DNA of 64,000 nucleotides from Trichobilharzia regenti (GCA_944472135.2 OX235262.1:72602887-72666886), one strand, 5' to 3'. Numbered from the stretch's first letter, positions 1-12,615 are shown. The notes: generated by a model not told the origin, from the letters alone. A program made the numbers and translations.

Positions 1-241
1 GGTAGTCACCAAATGATCGACTGACTTCTAAAATACTGTTTACACGACCATTTTGAACAGAGGCTCCAGTAGCTTGTATACGCTGACGTTCTTCATAATC
101 CATAGGGTTATGGTCTTTTGTTAAACAAATTGCACTCAATTTTGTGTTTTTTACAGGACTTTTATCAGTGTTATTTGCATTACCATTAGAATGATTAGAT
201 TCAGATGTTGAAGGAGTTTCAACAAATCTAGCTAAAACAAC
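1..241 (-). CDS. ILKAP: ILKAP exon 7 (cut by window edge)
   Basis: Starts in phase 0 after a TTCCCAG acceptor. Encodes VVLARFVETP, a Ser/Asn-rich insert of about 20 residues not expected in the vertebrate protein, and then KDHNPMDYEERQRIQ and ILEVSRSFGD. Continues to the left. Confidence 0.92.
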
Positions 242-3200
242 CTGGGAAGCAAAGTGTTAGTGGGATAAAACAGTGGAAAGTACAAAATTTGAGCGCAGAC
301 ACAACAATATTCAAAATTATCAACAGTGAATTAACGTTGGATAAGGTCAAGACTACACTGAAATGGTCTAATGCTTCCCTGAAACATTAGCAACTAGAAA
401 CCCACAAGATCAGGATAGAAACAGTTTTAAATCTAAACTGGATGAATAATAGGAAGCTTGTGTGCTACTGATTATTTTCAAAGGACATTACAAGCAATGA
501 TGCCGAAGTAAATTACACTTTTTTAACCTTTTAACAGGCATATTGATGGGGCAACTTTTCGCATATGACTTCATGTATGTGTACGTGTTTTTAAGGGGGT
601 AATGAAGATTGTTTTTCAGCCCGTTAGTAATAACTACAGCTTACGCTAACATAAATTTACGTAGAAAAGCTGAGTGACTAGGAAAAAAACAGACCTCAAT
701 TTATCGTCCAGAAATGAGTTCCTACCTGACGGCTACTACAACGACGTTTATTGCTATTTGTGTTAATAAGTTTATATATGTATGGTTACGAAATAGCACT
801 TTAGTCATGAATGCAGTAAATGAATATAAAAAAAATAAAAAATTATAACAATGATGCCCATAAAATGAAATAATTTAACAATTATAGGTTAAAGTATGAA
901 TCACCTTTGAGTCACCTAGATTTGCAATATAAAGTGTATTATTCACTAATAAAACAGTTGCCGCTGTACTACCATCTCTCCAATGAGGGCGCCTGAAAAA
1001 ATAGAAAGAGGCGCAAAAAAAGATGAATGAAACATAATGGTTGGTTTCCTACTGCTGACACGCCTCTCTTAAAAACTCTTCATCTGTTTTCTTATATGAA
1101 TCGTATAACACACGCTTTATATCCTTTTCTACTTGTTGTATCCCACCTGAAGAGCAAAAGATGAAAGATAAATCAGTCGATAATATATTTGAAATTTTTT
1201 CTACATAACTCAAAAAATAATTAACCTAATAAAACCTCTTAAAACTACCTACCGACTAAAATGCTCCAATATCACGACATACATTTGCACAAAAACAAAC
1301 AGTTGGCGTAAAAGCGGTTTTGTTTAAAATGGTGAAAATAATTACAAAACTATGCATTTATTTAAACACAATTTCAGTACCAATGTCAACCATCTACTTC
1401 AGGCTGGACAACTGGATAGTATCACCAGCCCTCACACAAGAAGTGTGTCTGGAACATGCAGGACCTTTTCTGGGAACTGAGTTCAAACTGAGAAGACCAT
1501 GTGAACAGCAAGAAATGAGTTACACAGAATATTACAACAACAGTAGGACGAAATATATATGAAGGAAAGTACCCAGAGATAAACAGGACGAAACACGTAA
1601 ACGTATTTGTCAGGGTCATCCCAAAGAGCGGTCACTACTTTCTGTCATTTTCGGTAGTATAGGTAACAAGAAATCTGCTGTACAGTGACTATATATCGTA
1701 GTTCTGCGTCTTATTTAATAAAACCTAGAGCGACTAGGTCGCTGACTTTTCAGAAGCCACGAAGTTTCCTGATGTATATAAGATATGCTGACCTAATTCA
1801 ACTATCCTTCATCCTACGGTGCCACATTATTTCCTGACCACTTCCACATTCTTCGACTAGTACTAGGACTAGCAAACAGTTAACAGTATGGTGACCACAG
1901 TGCTGACCCACCGACCAGCAACTGATTTAGACAGTTGGCCTGTTATCACCCAGTAAGGTAATATTGTCTGCATTATCTGCCTAGATAGCAGATTTACATC
2001 ACTACGTATATCCCATTAGAGTTTTTATCAGAACTTTAGGGGGGGAAGAGTCAGAAAGAAACAGCGAAATCAGGCAGTCCTATCTAACCCTAATTCTTAT
2101 AGGAAAAGATGATAGGCGATTGCATACTTTCATTCTATCTGATATTTTTGTATAGTCATTACAAGCTACCAGTGAACACAGAGGTACTTCTAATACAACC
2201 CAAAATAATTTCATTTAATGGGTTTTACGTAACCGAAATATCAAGAAATACTGTAACAACAGAAGACAAGGGCCAGGCAACAGATAATTTATTAAGGAAA
2301 TCAACACATATTTATACATTTTCATGTACATTATTGTAGATTATTTAAGCAAACAAACAGTCTTTTGATTGGTTGTTTCTCACAGAAAGTTAACCTTGCA
2401 TCTCTTTGTGGCTGTTTCTTGAATGTCAGATCATCTATATGTTAACTGTATCCGCCTACGCAAAGCCCTTCTTTTTATTTTTCTCAGGACCAATATTGGG
2501 GACATAAACATTGACGTGAATTACTGTTCACCAATTTTGACTAACAGCCAGCTCTCACCACAATACCACTGTTGTTCTGAAACACGTTTGATAGTGTTTC
2601 GACACTTACCAGAAGGTGAACCCATGTTTCCACAAACTGAACAATAACCAGTATTTTTGTTGCAAGTGGTAATACACAATAACCCGATGATTGAAAAATG
2701 CATTACGTAGCCATTTTTTATACATAGACAAGATGGTCGCTTAACTCCACACACACGAAACACAACCTTAAATACCCTCTGGAATAACCTAGCCGGTTCC
2801 AGGGCTACCGTCGCCATCATCTTAAAAATGGACCGCGGCTAACTTGCCTAGGCTGTCTTTCGATGCATCAGCAACTGGAGTCCCCTTGGACCACCACTTC
2901 ATTAGGCATATCGGCGATAACCTATGAAAATTAACTGACTTAGAACAGGGAATAATAGCACTTCTTAAGCTTAAGTGTTATTTGCTAATTCGCATGCCAT
3001 CAACCTCACACTACACAACGGATAATCCCCCTGTAGAATACGGGTGAATTGCAAGGACGTCTACTGATTATTATCCAAAATTACAAGTTTCACATTAACG
3101 ATACGATTTCCGACCCAAGATAAGTGAACGGGAAATACTTACACATTCGCACAAAACGAAGGAAACTTCCAACACTACTAGAAAAATAGCTAGCGATCAA

Positions 3201-4125
3201 ACATAACTGGAGAAGTAAAACAGAAGATCAAGACGCACTTTGAAGCAAAGATATACATCCAACATGCTTATTGGAAAAGCCAAAAGCGAAAAATCTACGT
3301 CGTTCTGACGCGTTTCCGACTAATGAATGTGATGATTGAGGATTTCAAACTTCTATGGAATTCACAAGTTTTTCGTGACTTAATTTAAGAATTTTACCAG
3401 AATGGAAACTGTGGCGGGATTTGGAGAAAATGCAACATCCTACCCTCAAACCCACCAAGGAATTTTATTTGTGTTATAGACATTACTACGAATACACAGT
3501 CATTTGCAAATAGTTCTAGTGGGATTTGTACGAAAACCAACTGGACCATTTCCAGTTTTAGTGTCAAAAATTGAGGTGAAATGCAAGAGACCTAATTTAA
3601 AAGCGGAAAGATTATCAAAATAGCACAATAACATATTAGGCTGACTGATAAACAGAGGGGACTCTCACCACGAGGAAAACGTGCAGCGATATGTTGATGC
3701 AAGCGTTTACATGCAAAATTAGATGCTCTTGATCCTCCATGTCCATCAAAAACACCAAAGTAGCCCACTCTTCCACTGGAAATAATTAGTTCACAACTTA
3801 TATTAGCTTGATTACATTTCACTTGAGACTCCTCGACACATAAGCTGCATCAAGTCGTCCATCAGTATATGAGCATCCTGCATTTCTGGCCTTTCTCCTT
3901 TTCTGGAGATGACTGAATAAATGATTGGAAAAAGTTCTTAGGAATGGATATCCGATATCACTCAACACCTTACCAACACATGATCCAGATTTAATTCCAC
4001 TAGCTGAAGGTGTGTCATCCGATTGTTCTAACTTGTCTTAAATAACAGTCAAAACTGAAAAAAGTGTCCATACTTGATTCGTCACTGTCTACAGAAGGTT
4101 CGGGTAAATCATCGAAAAGACTCAT
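1..4125 (-). CDS. ILKAP: ILKAP-like PP2C serine/threonine phosphatase, 5' part (partial at left edge)
   Basis: Orthologue-like gene for integrin-linked-kinase-associated phosphatase, a metal-dependent PP2C enzyme that removes phosphate from Ser/Thr. Seven exons join in frame: 4125-4074, 4036-3974, 3912-3840, 3775-3669, 1146-1053, 992-905 and 241-1. They give about 239 residues. The start was chosen because MSLFDDLPEP resembles the known ILKAP N-terminus. Visible PP2C blocks are RKGERPEMQDAH, GYFGVFDGHGG (metal-binding Asp/Gly loop), WRDGSTA, YIANLGDSK and HNPMDYEERQRIQ followed by GRVNSILEVSRSFGD. The human protein is near 390 residues, so the remainder lies left of the window. Introns 1-3 and 5 are only 37, 61, 64 and 60 nt, while intron 4 is 2.5 kb and holds a solo LTR. 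The family is certain; the orthology call rests on block order and the N-terminus. The exon 3 donor (GTGTCG) is weak but is the only one that keeps phase. Confidence 0.9.
905..992 (-). CDS. ILKAP: ILKAP exon 6 (DGSTA / NLGDS block)
   Basis: 88 nt between a TTTTTCAG acceptor and a GTGATT donor. Encodes RPHWRDGSTAATVLLV and LYIANLGDSK, two core beta-strand blocks of the PP2C fold. Ends in phase 0. Confidence 0.93.
1053..1146 (-). CDS. ILKAP: ILKAP exon 5
   Basis: 94 nt between CTCTTCAG and a GTAGGA donor. Encodes QQVEKDIKRVLYDSYKKTDE and then EFLREACQ, the helix linking DGHGG to DGSTA in ILKAP. Confidence 0.9.
1147..3668 (-). other. ILKAP intron 4
   Basis: A 2.5-kb intron. It holds one solo LTR at 2252-2562. 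No coding or recognised repeat structure was seen in 1147-2251 or 2563-3668; short open frames there have no recognisable motifs. Confidence 0.6.
2252..2562 (-). mobile_element. Solo LTR, 311 bp, with target duplication ATAC
   Basis: On the minus strand it reads TGTGGTGAG...GTTACA, the standard TG...CA ends, with a TATAAATA box and an AATAAA signal near the 3' end. It is flanked by ATAC at 2248-2251 and 2563-2566. No primer-binding site, polypurine tract or internal gag/pol adjoins it, so it is a solo LTR. Same family as 17730-18069, 19112-19406 and 43062-43374. Confidence 0.85.
3669..3775 (-). CDS. ILKAP: ILKAP exon 4 (DGHGG block)
   Basis: 107 nt between ATTTCCAG and GTGAGAG. Encodes GRVGYFGVFDGHGG and HQHIAARFPRG, containing the Asp and Gly residues that bind the two catalytic metal ions in PP2C enzymes. 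Confidence 0.93.
3840..3912 (-). CDS. ILKAP: ILKAP exon 3 (ERPEMQDAH block)
   Basis: The ATTCAG acceptor gives VISRKGERPEMQDAH, the first catalytic block. The donor at 3839 (GTGTCG) is inferred from phase: the nearby GTGAAA leaves the frame off by one. If that donor is not used, there is a frameshift or misassembly here. Confidence 0.7.
3974..4036 (-). CDS. ILKAP: ILKAP exon 2
   Basis: 63 nt between a TTTAAG acceptor and a GTAAGG donor; phase 1 to phase 1. Encodes a variable linker ahead of the catalytic domain. Confidence 0.7.
4074..4125 (-). CDS. ILKAP: ILKAP exon 1 (start codon)
   Basis: ATG at 4123-4125; 52 nt ending at a GTATGG donor. Encodes the conserved LFDDLPEP start. The following intron is 37 nt, typical of schistosome 5' introns. 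Confidence 0.8.
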
Positions 4126-6700
4126 TTATTTAGCCACCGCCACGATGGTCAAGGGCATTCAATACCCAATATCTATCCCCCTTCAGCAGCCATTATAAAG
4201 TAGTTTAAACTATTTAAAGTTGTTTTTCGTGGTGATAAACTTTTCCTTGATTTGCTGCAAAAATATAACCAGTAACTGAAATTACCTTGTAACGCCTCAA
4301 ATGGAGCAGGTTGACTGATTAAATTTGTACTGCATTTCGTCATCAGTGTTAAGCCCGCTAACGGGTTATTAGTTCAGTTGTAATGATGACAACAACAACG
4401 ACAGTAAAAATGAGGCTAACGGTGCGTCAATTTTAGTTTAACATAACTGTTAACATATCAGTGAGATATATTGAATGCAATGAAATTGTTTGTAATTTTA
4501 TAGTCTGGATGAAACTTAGGTCACACTATGATGCTTCTCGAAGCCACTCTGAGTGACGAAATGGGTGTTCAGGGATGCATATTTGATCCGATTTGAGTTA
4601 TTTTGATAACGGAAGCATTCCAGAATCTCTTGTTTAGTCTTGCAAATACTTATGTCTGTAGCCATAGATTATTGTCTAAAACTATTAGCCTACAACACCC
4701 ATCACTCAACACTGGGTGCTGATCTTCACTGTTTAAGTTGACTTTATAACTGGTGTCTCGCGTTCGACCATCCACGCCATTTGGCACGCCATCATTTTAC
4801 GTCCGGTTATTCGTCCACGACCCCTAGCTAGTTGAGTAGTCATTTTCGCACTACGATTCCGGTCCCGAAATTTATTTCATATTTTGGACGAACAAATTGA
4901 TGTTATGATTTGTCTTTAGTCTTTGTGGAACAAGCACTAGAGGGGTTGTGGGTGTAACACTTTGCGTTGGTTTACTTCATAACATCCGTGAACTTCATCC
5001 TGGCTTCAACTTCTACAGGTCTGTCAGAATCTCATCCACACTTCTTGTAGCTGAATAAAGCTCCATATCATCAGTGCGAAGAAACGCCAGGCAAACCAAA
5101 TACAGCGTATGGAAATGACTAATTAGTATAAACACTTGCGGAGCTACACAGGTCAGTCCACAACATGAGATGTAGCAGCATTTAGCTCTCGCATATAATC
5201 TCCTTCTGTCAATGTCCAGTTCTACTGGAATTAGCACTGTCTTTGGAAGACTTTTAGCAACAATATGCTACAACCAACTCGGAAAATCAGAACACAGAAT
5301 GGAAACTCAAGAACCCGATATTCTTGCGCCAATATGTAACCAACAATAAGGTTATAATACACAAAGATTCTGATAGTATTTCTCCGTCTACTAACAGCGA
5401 ACGATGGTACGATGACTGCAGTATCGGAGACCCCGCGAAAAATATGGATGAGTTGGGTTTGAGCAAACAGCCATGAATTGATCGTTCGATCTTTAACTAC
5501 ATTGACACTCCCCAACAATAAGGGATCCATCCCTTTCTTCCATCACGATCAATACACGTTGACTTGGATGCCATTGCGAGAATCTGGGTCACACGGACAA
5601 AGCTGAAATGGAAAACAAACAGCAAAGCCAACACACCACAGGCATACCCACAGCACAATCTCACACATCGACGCCTACGCCTTCCGGTTAAAGGCATCCT
5701 CTTGATAACTTGCAACACAATCGCCACTTGCTAGAATGACTCTTGCAGAAAGAACTTTGATCATAGCAGCACCTCATGATACCCTTCGCTCACCCTCTTG
5801 TCTATTCAGTATCAATTACCACTGCGATCACTTGTCACTCATTCTGCCTCAGTCCTAGTAACGGTGACATATGCAAGCCTCAGTCGTCTACATTCCCGCT
5901 TCTCAGCATGTGGGGCCACAGCCCAAATCGAAACATTCATTCTCAATCGTTGATTCCACAGCTAATCCTTATCTCCGTGTGCATGTTATTCTCAGCACTA
6001 ACCTCCCCGGCGTATGCGACCCATCCGCTGTCTTGAACACCAATCAATTCATTCACCGATGTAGAAGACTCAAAACAACTTCAAAGGTAAGCACGACGAA
6101 AATTTTAACAAAATTATGCAATTCAACAAATTACGAAAACAACAAGTAAACACAGTGAATCCAAAAACTCCAATGGATGTGACACACCATACATATATAC
6201 AAACAGTACATATAAACTCGCTGACCGTGTCCTGATGTAATTCCTTTGAAGAATCGCAGGACTTATACTATGTAATATGAAAATAATTTGACCCTCACAT
6301 CCATCTAAAGGGCAGTGGCATCATTACCATTAATTCTCCAAAGCAGATAGGAGTGAAAGAAGAGACGGTCAACGCTCAGGTGAAAAGGATTCTTGCTCTT
6401 AAACTGGTGTGCATATTAATTCAGTGACTCTTTCCCCTTTAAATACATACATAAATGCAGACAGACGTCATTCAAGTAATTTTTATCAAGGCGACATTCC
6501 ATGTATGCAAAGGAAATGATACAACATCACTTCCAAACATAGAGAAGATTGCATCAGCACACAGTAGAAAATAAGATATTGTTCGAAATAAAGTCTGTTC
6601 TTGAACGTAGCTGAAGTTTAAAAGTTATCGACAAAAATAGGTAATATTTGATTTTCAAAAAGGACCAGTGAGGTCCAATTAGATGTCACGTGTGTGGATG
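4126..6700. other. Upstream of ILKAP; unassigned, slightly less A+T-rich
   Basis: Probably contains the ILKAP promoter, but no core element was identified. The part at 4700-6070 is richer in C and G than its surroundings and has several short overlapping open frames on both strands without recognisable motifs. It may be a decayed repeat. Confidence 0.3.
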
Positions 6701-6718
6701 GATGTCCCACCAACGACA

Positions 6719-6980
6719 ATGGTTGGGGTCGCGCTAAATCACGAATTAGTAGAAGTTAGAATTCACGAGCCATTGAATCGGGTTCCAGTGGCTGAATGGT
6801 ATACGAGCTTGCCTTGTAACCGGAAGGTCCTGGGTTCGAAACCCAGTGGGTGCGTACTGCCGATGATTCCCAAACTAGGATGAAACAGCAGCTGTCCAGT
6901 ACTCCCTGGTTTTCAATGGTTCTCTAACTGATATCAATCCGTGATCAACTCGTAAAACATAACTAATCCTTACAAACCAA
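6719..6980 (+). mobile_element. HH-1 short element (Thr-like tRNA head plus hammerhead fold)
   Basis: A-box-like CAGTGGCTGAATGG and B-box-like GGGTTCGAAACCC are spaced as in a tRNA, with TTGTAA at the anticodon-loop position as in tRNA-Thr(TGT). This is followed by a hammerhead-like fold and the family tail (TCTCTAACTGATATCA...). Repeated at 14.6, 15.6, 25.9, 32.7, 38.8, 45.3, 46.3 and 47.9 kb. Confidence 0.75.
6852..6904 (+). ncRNA. Hammerhead-like fold of HH-1
   Basis: Stem I GUACUG/CAGUAC; core CCGAUGA (consensus CUGANGA, so U4 is C); stem II UCC/GGA; GAA; stem III ACAGC/GCUGU closed on itself; cleavage triplet GUC. The U4 change predicts weak or no activity. Confidence 0.55.
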
Positions 6981-6984
6981 ACTA

Positions 6985-8400
6985 TAAAAAGAAAATCAGT
7001 CAAGGTTAGTGCGTTTAAGTAAATATTTTTCGCGGACGTATAAAAATAATACGTCTTTTCGTGAGTCAACCTAAAAGTTCTTATTTTTACTGGTTATAAA
7101 GTGACAATTAGTTTTATTCAGTATAAGTGGAGTGATTGTATGATTCTGATTCCTTCTAATTTAATCACGCATTATACGTTAGCTGGATTAACTTTTAGTA
7201 GTTCGTCAATATGCATGTGGGTATGCCAAATGCCCATATTTTTAAACATACATATGGTGATTATTATTTCCGGAATTTTCTTTATAAGTCTAAGGATTCG
7301 AATAAATCAACAGAAAAACCCTAAATGAGATTTAATCAATATCACTCTGGGTCCTTATTCGATGGTTCTGATGGAAAATTAGTCATACATACCAATTTAA
7401 TATGTATAACTTGCTATTATATTGATCCAGCTTGCAATTTGCAAAGACGCTACAATCAAGTCGTGAAACAGAAGCTTATATATCCACCTTGCTCACTGTG
7501 TTAATCACTGTCTTATACGAGACCCCAATAAAACATTTTGGGTCATTTTAGGGTTCTGGGAGTTCTTGAAGGAAAAAGAAAACGATTTCTCGAAATTTTT
7601 GAATTGATTTGTCCAGAAAGTGCTCTAAATTTTTTATTTGGGACTAGTAAATTTATACTTATGATATCGGTTGTCTGCTTATGTCAGATTTAGGTCACTA
7701 ATAAAGATAGCAGTTAAAAAATATCGATAGGGCATCGGCTGGTCAGGCTACCCTAATCTTGAATGGTACGAATCAGTTTATTAATTTTGCTCATACGCAA
7801 CTAGAATGTATATTCAAACGTATAGTTTTCTCTCATAGAGTTTAAGAAAGCTTATTTTCTACTGAGCAACCCTCAGTGACAATCAGCTGATTATCTAACT
7901 GTCTGTAGCATTCATTTCTTTATATACCTTGTATTTTGGGAGATAAAGGGATTTTCGCGTTTATGCCAAGTACAGTTTAGATCAAAGGAAGATCTTACCA
8001 TCAAACTCTTTATTATTTCTTCTGTTTAGACCAAATACAAGTCAAAATACCAAACCGGCAGTCCGCAATACAGAATATATTTCGTAATCCAAATCTTAAT
8101 GCTACAATAATAGTTTAGCTAGCTAGGGATTGCGGACGAACAACCTAACGTAACGGCGTGAAAAATGGTATGAGTGCTTGCCCGCAAACTTTCAGCTTGA
8201 GGAGTTGACTTAAACAGTGCGAGTTAGCGACTAATGCTGAGCGATATATGTTCTGGGCTAATAATTTTGAGGAATTATTTGCTACTACAGTACATACTCA
8301 AAGCAAAGAGGCTGTGTGCTAGCAATCAAATACAGTTTACAAAGTTCGTGAACTCATATAATGACTCTAATTGTTGAAATAGTGTATGTGAGGACAGTAA
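6985..8400. other. Unassigned A+T-rich stretch
   Basis: No exon, RNA gene or named repeat recognised. The end at 8105-8320 shares a diverged block with 41905-42130 (see that entry). Confidence 0.4.
8105..8320 (+). repeat. Dispersed repeat of unknown class, copy 1
   Basis: Aligns by eye with 41905-42130, through shared blocks such as TAGCTAGCT, a region of AAATGGT.TGA.TGCTTG, CTTAAACAGT and GGAAT.ATTT.C.GCTAC. Diverged, with no coding potential. It could be part of a LINE untranslated region. Confidence 0.4.
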
Positions 8401-8411
8401 ATCATTAATGT

Positions 8412-8597
8412 GTGCGTCGGTGGCACAGTGGTTAGGACTCTCGCCGACCATGCATATGGTCCGGGGTTCGATCCCCTGCCGACGCACACCTGATATCTAT
8501 GGTCGGCCTGCAAAATTTGGGCTACCGATATCCATGCTGAAAATTCCATACTTGTACCAAAAATACGGTGTGGAATCAAGCTGTAAATAAAAAAATG
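8412..8597 (+). mobile_element. SINE-1 (tRNA-derived, CR1-like tail)
   Basis: The first 76 nt (8412-8487) fold as a tRNA, with a perfect 7-bp acceptor stem GTGCGTC/GACGCAC, A box TGGCACAGTGG and B box GGTTCGATCCC. A body and the tail ATGCTGAAAATTCCAT...GGAATCAAGCTGTAA follow. The same tail ends the CR1-like LINE at 16.7 kb. Other copies are at 27.5, 44.5 and 59.3 kb. Confidence 0.85.
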
Positions 8598-8599
8598 TA

Positions 8600-11220
8600 T
8601 GTCTTAAGACTCCTCATATAAGTTGACACCCAGTGTACGCTAAGTTTCTAAACTACTGCCATAAGTGTCACTGAGTTTCTTGGTAATGGAATTTTAATAT
8701 GACTACTTAGTCGATATAACTTTGAAGGTATTATTCTTAAATAATCTGCCATTAGCCAAGGCTTTGCCTCAATAAACTTGGAATTACTGTCTCTGTAACA
8801 TATGCACTAAGAGATGATTTAAGGTGTCACTTAGACAAATATTGTTGTCATCGAAACTTACTGTTACTTCAACACACAATGATATACGATTTATTGCTTG
8901 AATACTACTCCTTCACTAAGAAGACACAGAAGGCGACGGTGGCAGAAATTACGTCTAACTGTATACTTACTTCACAAGACTATTAAAGAGCAAGTCTAAG
9001 ATATGAAAGCAATTTATTATAATTTAGTATGCACCAATACAAACTCACTGAGGTAACTTTTAATCTACGTGAAAACACACCCATTCATAATATACCATTC
9101 TGTAGTAACAGATTTCATTTTTTGTGAGTTTTGTGAATACTACTTACTTGTACTTATGTGTGATAGTGTTGATGAATATCATATTAGCCACCTATAGTAA
9201 AGGGCTATTTTTTATACAACAGCATTACAGCTTGGTGGACAGCAAGTAGTTTTTCTTAATTCGGTCTACTGACTTTAAACTAATTGTTCACAGTAATTTA
9301 TGTCTGTCTTAGAATATTTATTCTTGTCACAGTGACGTGATTTCAAGATATATAGGTGCTAAGTTTGTCTGCAGTCATATCTCTAATAATCATGTTTACC
9401 TGATGTAAAAAGACAAAAATACAGACATCCCATTTAATTTTGGTAAACTACTAAACATGTGTGTGCCTTTTTCCATATGCTTAACTGATATAAAGACAAG
9501 AAAATTAAATGCAACGCCTCAAAATTCAACACGCATAATTTTTGCATTTCATAAACATTTCACATGATGACATATATTGTATTCTAAAGCTACGGATGTG
9601 ACTGATCTTTTGACTCCATTTTAGAAGAGTAGCAAAGAGCTGTCGTTATCATATGAAGACCATAGAAATACCATTGGATTCCATCTGAAAGCCAGCATAT
9701 CAAACTAAAACAATTTCCATTGCATTTCAGAATAAACTTAAAAGTCCTGTTGGTTAATTCCATTTAATAGGCTGCAGAGTGTTAAAGTAAATATGATTGA
9801 ATGAAAATAAAATGATTTGTCCTTATCTATTTGAGAAATCCCAGGATTACCACTAACAGTTGCTACCTTGGACAGATTTGAAGTCGACAGCCTTATTTGC
9901 CCCAAGTTGCCGCTCTATTCGTTGGATTGTTGTGTGAGATAATATTCAAAAGTCCTAGAAACCGTCGTCTTGATTGATTCCTCAGATTTACTTAACTTAT
10001 TCTACTGGTGTATATCATGGGCATTATAGATTAAAATTTCACTTCATTATATTCACAAACAGTCATTTGTGAGCTACTGTAGTTACCCTTCGACAACATC
10101 TAAGGAATGTAAAAAAATTCATGCTTCCTAAGATCTAGAAGTAAACCCTTCAAAACTACTGGACGTAAAGTTAGAGAACCTGCTTTACATATGTTTCTTC
10201 AGTAATTTCTAAACGATGCATGGAGGTGCCTGCAATGGAATTCCCGTAGGATAACTTCGTTCTTACATTAAAAGAGTCACTGCCGCATGTTACACATGTT
10301 ACAAACAAGGCGTACGTTGTTTGATTGCTAATAGGCATACACAGTTTTTCGATTTCAATGATATTTCGATAGAGATGGTACGTCATAATTATCAGAATCC
10401 TCTTGGATTCTGAAGGACAGCTCAGTCCTGTTACGACATCTCAAATGTGAGTAATACGTGAAAGCCAATACATTTAAACTAGACAGTGTGTTTATCACAT
10501 GCCTCCAGTAATGTTTCTCATGAAATTATTCGTGCACATAAGTCGTATGAAATGTCTATCAGTTAGCTAGAAATGTAATTATTGTGATGCTTAAAAGGAG
10601 TTTCACTGTTTAGTACAGTGTTTAACTCTGCCATAAAATTTTCCAAAAAGTGGTTTGTATTTTCACTTTCCACTATTCATTTTGCTACTGAATGCAACAC
10701 CAGTAAGTGAGGATAATCAATGCATCAGAGCTGAACACAGCTTTTGCATGAAGTCATGAAGCTAAGATCAATCAACTGTGTTCATTTTCAATCCACTCCC
10801 ATACAATGTAATATGATCTTCTGTAAGTAGCTAAATAATAAAGAGTTTACATGCATATCTGATGTAGGTCACTTTAATACTGCATCTTATTTGTCTACAT
10901 TTTCTCTTAAATATGCCTTAAACCTGCGTCAGAAAGTTTGAAGAAAAAGTATTTGCAGAGAATAAGAACTCATTGTTCCTCTTGTTTAGGTTCATTTCTC
11001 ATATTAGTTGTGAATTACCTCTCCACTTTGAAGTCCATATCTGTGTGTTTATGTTCTTCTTTGGATGGTGCGCTACCTTTCAACCATAAAGTTAGACGAA
11101 AGTGCACAGTATGATAGTGAACTTCCAAAGTTTTCGTGAACAACCTAGTCGAAAACAGGGTGAATAGTACTCAAATTTACAGAATTAATTAAATACTATT
11201 TGTATGTCTATATTATCATT
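8600..11220. other. Unassigned A+T-rich stretch
   Basis: No gene or recognised repeat. Short open frames, such as one at 10171-10386 on the minus strand, show no motif. Confidence 0.4.
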
Positions 11221-11224
11221 CTTA

Positions 11225-11400
11225 TTGGTATTGGATGGTTGGGGGCAATCGGCAGGAAGCTTGAACCTAGGTTTCGTGCTAGTTGGCACTCGTCAGTAAG
11301 GTGCATCTGCAACCTTGAGGGAACTCATGCCCCTTCTGAGATTCTAACCTGCATCAACCAGTACTGCAGTCAGAGAGCTTACTGCTGAGGTATTCGGGCT
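11225..11400 (-). mobile_element. HH-2 short element (tRNA head plus hammerhead with intact core)
   Basis: Minus-strand copy of the family best seen at 51636-51828: tRNA-like head at the high-coordinate end, then GGTTGCAGAT, the hammerhead, and a CCTGCCGATTGCC-type tail. Confidence 0.75.
11257..11303 (-). ncRNA. Hammerhead-like ribozyme of HH-2, intact core
   Basis: Core CUGACGA and GAAA are both intact. Stem II is GUGC/GCAC with loop CAACUA; stem III is ACC/GGU with a 2-nt loop; cleavage triplet GUU. Stem I is short (CUU/AAG, with an A.C mismatch at the junction). Confidence 0.6.
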
Positions 11401-12545
11401 CACGAAAAGTTGCACTACCCCTGAATACTTTTCACAAAAATGCATGTCAAGAGAATTTAAACGTGAAGAATATGGCAAAAGAACAAGGAAACAAGTTACG
11501 AATGCCAACAACAAAAAGTACTTGTTTCTACACCTTTATTTCGAAATAGACAGCCTAGATATGTTTCCACCTCGAGTGAAAAAGTATTCTTAACAACACT
11601 TCTCTAGATAGGTTTGACAAAATGATGTAATTCATGGTTTTCATTCCAACTACACAAAAAAACCGACTGTTACTTTGCAGTTGGTTAACTCTGATAAAGT
11701 ATATGGTTACATGTTATATTTTTATCATATTCTTATCACATGATAATCTATATGTTTGATGGAAGATAGATTAGGGACAATTACTGGCTTCCTTCAGCTG
11801 CATCTATCAAGAGACATCACACAGTAAAAATGAAGACCAACTCATAAAATACCCAGCCAGCTGTAGAAAGAGACACGAATTTGTCTTCTACACATGGATG
11901 AAGTAATCGTAATTAGGATTGTGAAGGAAAAAGTCCGAAATCCACTGAATCTTCCATGACCCTTCAATAGTATGGATGCTATTCGGTCTTATATTAAAAA
12001 AGAGTCATTTAGCTGCATTGGATTATAAATATTGTGTTCTGGTAGCACTTTTTGCATGCTGTTATTATTTAATACAATTTTCGTTGAATTCAGTTCGCAA
12101 CTTCTGTTTCGTCCAGTAAAAATAAAATTCGTAAAGCATGATCACACGTTTAATCTCCTATAACTTACTAGTTTAAGCCAAATTCGCAAAAGATGAATAT
12201 ACTAGTTTATCTAGGCCTTGCCTGAGCCCCTGTAAAAACTGAATTAGTTGTTATGCGACTAATTTATCAATTCATACTTAACATTTAAACCTAGAATATT
12301 TACGTAGGCATCATATATACTTTTTAAAATGCTGTGTTTTTGTCGTTTGCTCGTTATTCTTCCAAAGTGGTTCATAAACTTAGCTGTCACAAACAAATAT
12401 CAACGTTCCAATGTAAATTCAGGGTATTGCAGAAGTGAATTAATCTTCAAACTAAGTAAAACAGCTGAATAAGATTGTACTCATGTTTTTGAAATAATGG
12501 AGAAGATTTGTGCTTCAGGTGGATGTTCTTGGCGTAGCAGTGTTC
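11400..12545. other. Unassigned A+T-rich stretch
   Basis: No gene, RNA or recognised repeat seen. Confidence 0.4.
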
Positions 12546-12549
12546 TTTT

Positions 12550-12615
12550 TTGATTACACCTTTATTCCACACCGTATTTTTTGGTACAGGTATGGAAGTT
12601 TCAGCATGTGAGTTT
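12550..12615 (-). mobile_element. SINE-1 or CR1 tail fragment
   Basis: Reverse complement carries the ATGCTGAAACTTCCATACC...GGTGTGGAATAAAGG tail common to SINE-1 and the CR1-like LINE. The head is absent, so the element is 5'-truncated. Confidence 0.6.

Noticed and set aside
5013..6149. Cluster of overlapping short frames upstream of ILKAP
   Set aside because: No recognisable motif, no splice context, both strands equally open; likely a less A+T-rich decayed repeat.
8412..8487. Cloverleaf-like 76-nt sequence as a real tRNA gene
   Set aside because: The same sequence recurs at 27.5, 44.5 and 59.3 kb with a common non-tRNA body and LINE-like tail, so it is a SINE head. The anticodon loop has 8 nt in the best fold.
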